A stretch of DNA of 64,000 nt from contig NZ_JBHTBQ010000006.1 of the NCBI RefSeq assembly GCF_042664895.1, positions 1 to 64,000 on the forward strand. Direction: 5' to 3'. The translations under genes were made by a program, and so were the position numbers. This DNA comes from Iodobacter arcticus. Lineage in GTDB: Bacteria; Pseudomonadota; Gammaproteobacteria; Burkholderiales; Chitinibacteraceae. Below are positions 53,125 through 60,350 of this stretch, in pieces. Position 1 is the first letter of the stretch. Every line of letters begins with the position of its first letter. The notes under the pieces were generated by a model. That model was not told where the DNA came from. It saw only the letters and a program-made list of their open reading frames with translations, and made no database searches.

Positions 53125-54366
53125 TTTTTCTCTCTTTGCTTCGCTGTTCCACGGTGCTACTTTAAATAGCAGCAGCATGCCCGGGATCGCCAGCGCGGTG
53201 CAGAGGAAGAAGAAGTTAATCCAGCCCATTTGCTCTACCAACCATCCCGTGCTGGCATTAATAAAGGTGCGGGGCACTGCTGCCAGACTGGTAAACAAGG
53301 CGAACTGAGTTGCGGTATAGCGCGCATCAGTCGTTCTGGCGATGTAAGCCGTAAATGCGGCGGTTCCCAGCCCAACGCCCAAGGCTTCAAATGCAATAAC
53401 GGTCGCCAAAGCAACTTTATCTGCACCCATTGTCGCCAGCCATGCAAAACCTAAAATCGAAACAACCTGTACCACACCAAACAACCACAGCGCACGATTG
53501 ATGCCCAGCTTTAACATCCACACGCCGCCCACAATGCCGCCAAATACCGCAGGCCATAGCCCCGCATTTTTAGCAATCACGCCGATTTCTGTTTTACTAA
53601 AGCCCAGCTCTAAATAAAACGGCGTAGCCAAGGCCGTAGCCATGCTGTCGCCTAATTTATATAGAAAGATAAAGGCCAAAATCCACAGGGCATTACGCCA
53701 GCCGTGGCGGGTCATAAATTCATGAAAAGGCTCAATCACCGCTTCACGCAATGTTTTAGGCGGGCGAACTAATTGCGGCTCGCTCACCAATAGCGTCATC
53801 ACAATACCGGGCAGCATAAACAAGCCGGTAATCATAAACACCTGCGCCCACGGCAGATGATCGGCCAAGATCAAAGAAAACGCACCGGGAATCAGGCTGG
53901 CAATGCGATAAGCATTCACGTGCACTGACGTACCCAAGCCCAATTCTTCATCGCTAAGAATTTCGCGGCGATAAGCATCCAGCACAATATCTTGGCTGGC
54001 GCTAAAGAAAGCCAAGGCGGTGGCAAGATAGGCAATCGACCATATATCTAACTTGGGATTAAATAATCCTAATGAGCCGATTAAAAACAGCAAGGCGACT
54101 TGTGTGAGTAGCATCCAGCCGCGCCGCCTGCCTAAGCCCGGCAAAGCATAGCGATCTAATAAGGGAGCCCAGATAAATTTCCAGGTAAAAGGGAATTGAA
54201 TTAGTGCAAAAAAACCAATTGCTTTTAAATTAACACCTTCGCTTTTTAACCACGCAGGGACTAAGTTAAGCAGGATATACAGCGGCAGACCCGAGGCAAA
54301 TCCGGTAAACACACAGATCAGCATGCGCCGGGAAAACAAGAGCGATTTCCAGTGAGTAGTAGTCAT
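53116..54366 (-). CDS. AmpG-type muropeptide permease, major facilitator family
   Basis: A 416-residue inner-membrane protein with 12 predicted helices. GFASGLPLYIL at the N-terminus, FPFTWKFIWAPLLDRY and SQDIVLDAYRREIL are typical of AmpG proteins, which import GlcNAc-anhydroMurNAc peptides for wall recycling. The final 16 residues are charged and cytoplasmic. Substrate is inferred from family. Confidence 0.88.
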   Translation of the reverse strand: MTTTHWKSLLFSRRMLICVFTGFASGLPLYILLNLVPAWLKSEGVNLKAIGFFALIQFPFTWKFIWAPLLDRYALPGLGRRRGWMLLTQVALLFLIGSLGLFNPKLDIWSIAYLATALAFFSASQDIVLDAYRREILSDEELGLGTSVHVNAYRIASLIPGAFSLILADHLPWAQVFMITGLFMLPGIVMTLLVSEPQLVRPPKTLREAVIEPFHEFMTRHGWRNALWILAFIFLYKLGDSMATALATPFYLELGFSKTEIGVIAKNAGLWPAVFGGIVGGVWMLKLGINRALWLFGVVQVVSILGFAWLATMGADKVALATVIAFEALGVGLGTAAFTAYIARTTDARYTATQFALFTSLAAVPRTFINASTGWLVEQMGWINFFFLCTALAIPGMLLLFKVAPWNSEAKREKSL

Positions 54367-54545
54367 AGTATCAGGCGGTAAAATGGAGGCATTACCTTAC
54401 CTTAAAATCAACATTTCAAGACCATAGCTGAGACGATTATTCAAAAATACACAGGCTATTTTTACCAAAACGGTAAGCAAACACGCCATATCCTGCGCTC
54501 TGCTGGTAAACCCCAATAGGACAAGCTAGAGAAATCAAGCTAAGG

Positions 54546-54691
54546 TTAATTAAAACAATCGTTTGGAAACGCCGCAATTTCAATCTAAACGCAGCTATTT
54601 AGCACCAAAAAAGAAAAATCAGCTTGATCTCTAATTAATACAATTGCTGGGAAACGCACCGATGTCGACCTATACGCAGCTATTAAGCCCC
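54546..54691 (+). repeat. Diverged tandem duplication of the fadH start region
   Basis: The 61-bp segments 54546-54606 and 54631-54691 align without gaps at about 77% identity, offset by 85 bp. Shared runs include GGAAACGC and ACGCAGCTATT. The second copy holds the fadH start codon; in the first the ATG has become AAT and the frame ends in TAG. Weaker similarity extends about 20 bp further left. Confidence 0.7.
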
Positions 54692-56680
54692 CTTGATCTG
54701 GGCTTTACCACCCTTAAAAATCGCGTTCTGATGGGATCTATGCACACTGGGCTTGAAGAAGCCCCCGATGGCCCGGAACGCATGGCCGCCTTTTATGCCG
54801 AACGTGCAAAAGGCGGAGTGGGCTTGATCGTTACTGGCGGCATCGCACCCAATGCAGCAGGTCGTATTTATGAAGACGCCGCCATGCTGGCCGATGAAAG
54901 CGATATCCCCCGCCATCTGCCCATTACCCAAGCCGTGCACGATGCGGGCGGCAAAATTTGTTTGCAAATTTTGCACGCGGGCCGCTACGCCTATCACACT
55001 GCTAGTGTGGCCCCGTCGGCCATTGCTTCGCCAATTACGCCGTTTACGCCGCATGCTTTAAGCGTGGAAGAAATCGCCAGCACCATCGCTGATTTTGCCA
55101 ATACCGCTAAATTGGCACAGACCGCGGGTTACGATGGCGTGGAAATCATGGGCTCGGAAGGCTATCTGATTAACCAATTCCTTTGCAGCCATGTCAATCA
55201 GCGTGATGACGAATGGGGTGGGGACGCCACCCGCCGCCAGCGCATCGCAGTTGAAATCAGCAAAGCCGTCCGCGCTGCAGTTGGTCCCAACTTTATTGTG
55301 ATTTTCCGCCTGTCTTTACTCGATTTAGTTCAAGACGGTGGCACGCTGCCCGAAGCGATTATCCTTGCCCAAGCACTTGAAGCCGCTGGCGTCACCCTAA
55401 TTAACACCGGCATCGGCTGGCACGAAGCACGTATTCCAACCATCGCCGCAGCCGTACCTCGTGGTGGCTTTAGCTGGGTCACGCGCAAATTAAAAGACCA
55501 TGTGTCCATTCCGCTGATCGCGGTAAACCGTATCAATACCCCGGAAATTGCCGAGCATATTTTAGCCAGTGGCGATGCAGATATGGTGTCTTTAGCCCGC
55601 CCGCTATTGGCCGACCCTGATTTTGTCAATAAAGCCGCGAACCAAGCCGCCAATCTGATCAACACCTGTATCGCCTGTAACCAAGCTTGCCTCGACCATG
55701 TGTTTGAAGGCAAACCCGCCTCTTGCTTAGTTAATCCTCGCGCCTGCCGCGAAACTGAATTCCCGATTGCAGCCAAAACACAGCAAGCCAAACGCATCGC
55801 CGTGATTGGCGCTGGCCCAGCCGGATTATCTTGCGCTACTGCGGCCGCCAGCCGAGGCCACAAGGTCACGCTGTTTGAAGCAAGCGCTGCCATTGGTGGC
55901 CAATTTGGTATTGCCCAGCGTATCCCCGGCAAAGAAGAATTCACCGAAACGCTGCGCTACTACCGCAATCAGCTCGATTACCTTGGCGTAAAGATAAAGC
56001 TCAATCACTTTGCGAGTGCTTCCGAGCTAGCCGGTGAATTTGATGAAATCGTGATTGCCAGCGGTGTTAAACCGCGCGTGCCTGATATTGATGGTGTCAA
56101 TCACCCTAGCGTGGTTTCCTACCCAGCCCTGCTGCGCGGCGAAGTCAAACCAGGCAAAAAAATTGCGATTATTGGTGCTGGCGGCATTGGCGTGGATACG
56201 GCGGTATTCCTGTCCGAAACCCATAGCGATCTCAGCCCCACAGACAACTTTATCCGCGACTGGGGTATTGATGCCAGCATGAGCAGCGCAGGCAGCTTAG
56301 CCAAACCCGCCATGCAGCCTAGCGGTCGTGAGATCTGGCTATTAAAACGCAGCAAAGGCAAACCTGGCAGCGGCCCCGGCAAAACCACCGGTTGGGTGCA
56401 CCGCGCCACCTTGCAATTGCGTGGGGTCAACCTGCTCGGCTCGGTTGAATACCTGAAAATCGACGATGCGGGCCTGCATATCAAGCAGAATAATGAAGAG
56501 ATCTGCCTTGAAGTCGATCAAATCGTGCTCTGCGCTGGGCAAGAATCCGTCACAACGCTTTGGGATGAACTCAACGCTGCCGGTGCACCCGTTCACCGCA
56601 TTGGCGGAGCGCTACTTGCCGGTGAAGTAGACGCCAAACGCGCCATTGCCGAAGGCTTTAATTTAGCGATGGGGTTTTAA
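54662..56680 (+). CDS. fadH: 2,4-dienoyl-CoA reductase (NADPH), FadH type
   Basis: A 672-residue iron-sulfur flavoenzyme that reduces dienoyl-CoA during oxidation of unsaturated fatty acids. The N-terminal TIM barrel binds FMN (SPLDLGFTTLKNRVLMGSMH, GYDGVEVMGSEGYLIN-like region). The cysteine cluster NTCIACNQACLDHVF and CLVNPRAC binds 4Fe-4S, and the C-terminal dinucleotide folds include RIAVIGAGPAGLSCATAAA and IAIIGAGGIGVDTAVFL. It aligns along its whole length with E. coli FadH. ATG at 54662 (MSTYTQLLSPL) is favoured over 54644. Confidence 0.96.
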   Translation: MSTYTQLLSPLDLGFTTLKNRVLMGSMHTGLEEAPDGPERMAAFYAERAKGGVGLIVTGGIAPNAAGRIYEDAAMLADESDIPRHLPITQAVHDAGGKICLQILHAGRYAYHTASVAPSAIASPITPFTPHALSVEEIASTIADFANTAKLAQTAGYDGVEIMGSEGYLINQFLCSHVNQRDDEWGGDATRRQRIAVEISKAVRAAVGPNFIVIFRLSLLDLVQDGGTLPEAIILAQALEAAGVTLINTGIGWHEARIPTIAAAVPRGGFSWVTRKLKDHVSIPLIAVNRINTPEIAEHILASGDADMVSLARPLLADPDFVNKAANQAANLINTCIACNQACLDHVFEGKPASCLVNPRACRETEFPIAAKTQQAKRIAVIGAGPAGLSCATAAASRGHKVTLFEASAAIGGQFGIAQRIPGKEEFTETLRYYRNQLDYLGVKIKLNHFASASELAGEFDEIVIASGVKPRVPDIDGVNHPSVVSYPALLRGEVKPGKKIAIIGAGGIGVDTAVFLSETHSDLSPTDNFIRDWGIDASMSSAGSLAKPAMQPSGREIWLLKRSKGKPGSGPGKTTGWVHRATLQLRGVNLLGSVEYLKIDDAGLHIKQNNEEICLEVDQIVLCAGQESVTTLWDELNAAGAPVHRIGGALLAGEVDAKRAIAEGFNLAMGF

Positions 56681-56702
56681 GCTTTTAAAACCCTTCAAAC
56701 AT

Positions 56703-56736
56703 AAAAAAACCATCGCCCTCAAGCGATGGTTTTTTT
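56703..56736. terminator. Bidirectional terminator between fadH and the DMT exporter gene
   Basis: AAAAAAACCATCGC and GCGATGGTTTTTTT pair around CCTCAA. Poly-T follows in both directions, fitting the convergent genes. Confidence 0.92.
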
Positions 56737-56752
56737 ATGAATTCAAACCACA

Positions 56753-57649
56753 TCACGCTTGCGCTTTTTTCGCCCACAAAGCCCGTGGTGAAAACCCCGT
56801 TGCCAACGCCGTACCCAATAAAACCAAAGCCGCGCCGACAAAGGTATTGCTGCTGACACTTTCACCCAAGAACAACACGCCCCATAAAATACCAAATACG
56901 GGGATTAAAAAAGTAACCGTCAACGTGGAGGCTGGGCCGATATCCTGAATCAGGCGAAAATAAATTAAAAACGCCCACCCTGTACACAGCACACCCAAAC
57001 CCAACACAGCGACAGCAACAACCGGGCTAATGGCCATGGTGTGCGGAGCCGGTATCCATAATAAAAACGGCAGTAAAACCAGCGTTGCAGCCCACATGCT
57101 GCCGTGTGCCATATCAAATGATGCAATGCCCCTCACCTTCATACGCGTATACACACTAGCAAGGCCATAGCAAAACGTTGCCGCCAGCGATGCCAGAATC
57201 GCCATACCCGCCCCCGGCTTAGTACTCACCTTATCCAGCCCCACTAAGAGGGCAACACCAGCAATGCCCAGCAACAAACCCGCCAGCCCCTTAAAACTAG
57301 GCTTCTGCCGCATAAATATCATCGTCAGCAGCATTCCCCATATCGGCGCAGTGGCATTCATAATCGACATCAGCGATGCGGTGAGTGCTTTTGCAGCTAA
57401 GGCATAAAAAACAAAAGGAATGGCACCATTGAGCACTCCCAGCACCAAAAGCTCAGCTTTATGTGCTTTCCAATCAAATTTACGCCGTGTAAACAAGGCT
57501 ACAGCCGATAAAAATACGGCAGCCACGCCCACCCTGAATGTAATTAACCATGCTGGCTCCATACTGGCAACAGAAAGGCGTAAAAACAAAAATGAAGCCC
57601 CCCAGAGGGCAGCTAAAACAATCAGGCGCAGGGCACTGGCTACAGACAT
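56753..57649 (-). CDS. EamA/DMT family transporter
   Basis: A 298-residue inner-membrane protein with ten predicted helices in two EamA repeats (RLIVLAALWGASFLFLRLSV opens the first; GTALATGFSPR closes the second). Members export amino acids or other metabolites; the substrate is not readable. It is separated from the pspC-like gene by 19 bp and may be co-transcribed with it. Confidence 0.88.
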   Translation of the reverse strand: MSVASALRLIVLAALWGASFLFLRLSVASMEPAWLITFRVGVAAVFLSAVALFTRRKFDWKAHKAELLVLGVLNGAIPFVFYALAAKALTASLMSIMNATAPIWGMLLTMIFMRQKPSFKGLAGLLLGIAGVALLVGLDKVSTKPGAGMAILASLAATFCYGLASVYTRMKVRGIASFDMAHGSMWAATLVLLPFLLWIPAPHTMAISPVVAVAVLGLGVLCTGWAFLIYFRLIQDIGPASTLTVTFLIPVFGILWGVLFLGESVSSNTFVGAALVLLGTALATGFSPRALWAKKAQA

Positions 57650-57668
57650 TTTTAATCCAGATTAAAAA

Positions 57669-57863
57669 TCAAGCGCCTTGCTTAGGCATCAAAAACCACA
57701 GAATCAAATAAACAAAAAGACCGGGAAACGCCGCCGATAAGCAAGACACAATCACAAAGATCAAACGCAGCTTGCCTGAGCCTATCCCCATATAATCAGC
57801 CAAACCGCCCATCACCCCGGCAATCCACTGATCATTGTTACTTCTACGTAATACTTTATTCAT
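57669..57863 (-). CDS. PspC-domain small membrane protein
   Basis: A 64-residue protein consisting of a single PspC domain: LRRSNNDQWIAGVMGGLADY, GSGKLRLIFVIVS, then a hydrophobic helix ending YLILWFLMPKQ. PspC proteins sense membrane stress with the Psp system; no pspA/B is nearby. AAAGGAA sits eight bases before the ATG. Confidence 0.88.
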   Translation of the reverse strand: MNKVLRRSNNDQWIAGVMGGLADYMGIGSGKLRLIFVIVSCLSAAFPGLFVYLILWFLMPKQGA

Positions 57864-57932
57864 GGTTTATTTCCTTTTAAAAAGTCCCGCGATTTACAGC
57901 TTAAGTAGCAAAAAATAACACGTTTAAACACT

Positions 57933-58043
57933 TTAAAAAGCCAAACAAATACCCGCATTAAATTGTTTCACGCCAATGTAGACCATAGGGAAGCTCAGCA
58001 GACCCGAAACGAATACAAAACCATCATCATCGAATGCGCTCAT
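57933..58043 (-). CDS. Very small hydrophobic open frame, 36 residues (doubtful)
   Basis: ATG at 58043 opens MSAFDDDGFVFVSGLL and ends in a hydrophobic stretch closing ICLAF. There is no good ribosome site. It could be a small membrane peptide, a gene relic or chance. Otherwise the 293-bp gap 57864-58156 holds only a terminator. Confidence 0.18.
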   Translation of the reverse strand: MSAFDDDGFVFVSGLLSFPMVYIGVKQFNAGICLAF

Positions 58044-58110
58044 TTTCTAGCTTGCTATAGTAGCCGTAATATTTGACATAAAGCTTACCATTACTCCTTA
58101 GGCAGTGCGA

Positions 58111-58142
58111 AAAAAAACCCGCCATTGCTGACGGGTTTTTAT
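58111..58142 (-). terminator. Intrinsic terminator of the PTS operon
   Basis: AAAAACCCG and CGGGTTTTT pair around a ten-base loop. Seven or more T residues follow on the minus strand, about 15 bp past the ptsG stop. Confidence 0.88.
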
Positions 58143-58156
58143 AGAGTGTGAAGCGT

Positions 58157-59920
58157 TTATTTGTTTAAAGCACTGGCAACATCAAGCGCCTGTTGGCCAA
58201 CAATCAAGTGGAACACTTGACCGCCCTGAGGCATCACGCCTTCCACGCCTGCTGCTTTTAAAGCGGCTTCATCGAGGCGCGCAGCATCTGCAAGCTCTAC
58301 ACGTAAACGAGTGCCCGCAATGGCTTCCAGCTTGCGAATATTGGAAAGGCCACCCAAAGCAGCTTGAATTTGCATGGCTTTGCCGTGCAAATCCCCTCCC
58401 GCGGCCGCCGCTGGGGCTTGCACATCCGCACTTATCGCTTGCTGCACAGGGGCTGTGACTACATCCGCTTCCGGGCCAGCAACTTTCAGGTAATTCACCA
58501 TATCGGATTTCAGATTATCCGATTGCGTACCAAAAATCGCCTGAATGCCGTTACCCACTACCATCACACCGGCAGCGCCCATCGCTTTAAGCTTAGGCTG
58601 ATTCACTTTCGAGATATCTTTAACCGAAATACGCAAACGGGTAATACATGCATCCAAACCGCTGATATTGCTACGACCACCAAAAGCCAGCACTAATTCA
58701 CGCGCACGGCCGTGCTCGCTGCTATCTACCACATGCTCTTCAGCCGTTTCGTCTTCACGACCCGGTGTTTTCAGATTGAGCTTGGTAATCACAAAGCGGA
58801 ATACTGAGTAGTAAATCGCTGCATAAACCGCGCCCAAAGGCAGAATTAACCACCAGTTTTGCGCGTATTTACCCAAGGCGTTAAACATCAGGAAATCAAT
58901 ACCACCTTGCGAGAAGCTAAAGCCCATATGGATATTGAGCGAGTTAGCAACAAACTGGGTAGATGCCGCCAAGAAGGCATGAATAACATACAGCTGTGGA
59001 GCCACAAACAAGAAAGCAAATTCAATTGGCTCGGTAATACCGGTCATAAATGAAGTCAGCGCAGCTGAAATCATAATCCCGCCGATCTTGACGCGATTTT
59101 CTGGCTTAGCAGTATGCCAAATAGCAATGGCAGCAGCAGGCAGACCAAACATTTTGAACAAGAACGCGCCAGACAAGATACCGGCAGTAGGGTCCCCCGC
59201 AAAGAAGCGAGCAATATCACCATGCACAGCAGGCTTGCCATCTACCACGTAATTACCAATTTCGAAGAAGAACGGCACATTCCAGATATGGTGCAGACCA
59301 AACGGCACCAGCATCCGCTCTACAAAACCATAGAGTGTGGCGGCAACGCGTGGGTCAGCATAGGCGGCCCAATGCGAGAAGCTTTTGATCACGCCTTGAA
59401 TCGGTGGCCAGATCAGCGACAAGATCACGCCAACAAAAATGGCTGCAATACCCGTTGCAATCGGCACAAAACGCTTACCAGCAAAAAAACCTAGGTAAGG
59501 TGGCAGCTCGATGCGATAGTATTTATTGAATAAGCCAGCCGCCAGAGCACCGGCGATAATCCCGCCAAATACGCCGGTTTCCATCGCCTTCATACCCATG
59601 ACCATGGCAGGCTCAGTGCCCAGCACCGGAGCCATCACACCCATGGTTGCCAAAAGCACAACGTAGCCAACCACTGCAGCAATGGCAGCCACACCATCGT
59701 TTTCGGTTAAGCCCAGTGCTACACCAATTGCAAAAATCAGCGCTAAGTTACCAAAAATCGCACCACCGCCCGCTGCCATCAGATGTGAAACCACCTCCGG
59801 CAAGAAGGAAAAATTGGATGCACCAAATCCAAGCAATAGGCCCGCAACCGGTAATACTGACACCGGTAACATCAGCGATTTGCCGATTTTTTGTAAGAAT
59901 GCAAATGCGTTCTTAAACAT
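58157..59920 (-). CDS. ptsG: Glucose PTS permease EIICB with an extra, Cys-less IIB domain
   Basis: A 587-residue glucose transporter. The membrane IIC part (about 1-380) starts MFKNAFAFLQKIGKSLMLPV, almost the E. coli PtsG start, and has GLHHIWNVPFF and MTGITEPIEFAF. IIB domain 1 (about 405-480) has the phosphorylated cysteine C425 in LDACITRLR. A Pro/Ala linker (about 483-508) leads to a second IIB-like domain (about 512-587), in which LEAIAGTRLR has alanine (A535) where the cysteine should be. E. coli PtsG is 477 residues and lacks the second domain. GGAGAAATT lies before the ATG. The second domain cannot accept phosphate in the usual way. Confidence 0.93.
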   Translation of the reverse strand: MFKNAFAFLQKIGKSLMLPVSVLPVAGLLLGFGASNFSFLPEVVSHLMAAGGGAIFGNLALIFAIGVALGLTENDGVAAIAAVVGYVVLLATMGVMAPVLGTEPAMVMGMKAMETGVFGGIIAGALAAGLFNKYYRIELPPYLGFFAGKRFVPIATGIAAIFVGVILSLIWPPIQGVIKSFSHWAAYADPRVAATLYGFVERMLVPFGLHHIWNVPFFFEIGNYVVDGKPAVHGDIARFFAGDPTAGILSGAFLFKMFGLPAAAIAIWHTAKPENRVKIGGIMISAALTSFMTGITEPIEFAFLFVAPQLYVIHAFLAASTQFVANSLNIHMGFSFSQGGIDFLMFNALGKYAQNWWLILPLGAVYAAIYYSVFRFVITKLNLKTPGREDETAEEHVVDSSEHGRARELVLAFGGRSNISGLDACITRLRISVKDISKVNQPKLKAMGAAGVMVVGNGIQAIFGTQSDNLKSDMVNYLKVAGPEADVVTAPVQQAISADVQAPAAAAGGDLHGKAMQIQAALGGLSNIRKLEAIAGTRLRVELADAARLDEAALKAAGVEGVMPQGGQVFHLIVGQQALDVASALNK

Positions 59921-59976
59921 AATTTCTCCGTTCGACCCTGCTTAGGCGTAAAAAAGCACCAAGCTATAAATCAAGA

Positions 59977-60210
59977 TTAAGACAGAATTTCCATATAACG
60001 GGGGGCTTCAGAACCGATAACAAGATGGTAGACATGATTTGCAAAAGGCATCACCGCCAATACTCCAGCTTGTTGCAAGCGCTCTGCATCAAAGCGGCTC
60101 ACATCATTTATATCAACCCGCAAACGAGTCAAAGCCACTAGTTCTAGGGAGCGAATATTGCTCCATCCACCTAGGGCTGCCACCAACAGAACAGGAAAGC
60201 TATCACTCAT
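59977..60210 (-). CDS. Stand-alone IIB-like protein lacking the active cysteine
   Basis: A 77-residue protein that is a single PTS_EIIB domain: LLVAALGGWSNIRSLELV, then TRLRVDINDVSRFDAERLQQ and AGVLAVMPFANHVYHLVIGS. The residue aligning with the phosphorylated Cys of IIB is A26. It resembles the second IIB domain of the PtsG encoded 56 bp downstream. ATG at 60210 is preferred to a GTG at 60228. Because it cannot carry phosphate in the normal way it may be regulatory (a decoy or sensor for the PTS chain); this is inference. It lies between the EI-fusion gene and ptsG in one direction. Confidence 0.8.
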   Translation of the reverse strand: MSDSFPVLLVAALGGWSNIRSLELVALTRLRVDINDVSRFDAERLQQAGVLAVMPFANHVYHLVIGSEAPRYMEILS

Positions 60211-60316
60211 TGTGTTTACTTTTTCCACAGTTAATTTTCACGTATCACCCCTAATGCCACAATCCATTGAACACCGCATGAATTGAAACACTAAATATTG
60301 ACGTATACGCTTGACG

Positions 60317-60340
60317 CAACAGTCCGGTTTCGAACTGTTG
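60317..60340. promoter_or_regulatory. Hairpin between the PTS fusion gene and the IIB-like gene
   Basis: CAACAGT and ACTGTTG form a 7-bp stem around CCGGTTTCGA. It has no T-run, so it is not a plain terminator; it could be an mRNA-processing or stabilising hairpin or an operator. A TTGCGT-N16-TATTTA promoter-like pair lies just downstream on the minus strand. Confidence 0.4.
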
Positions 60341-60350
60341 TGATCATGAT

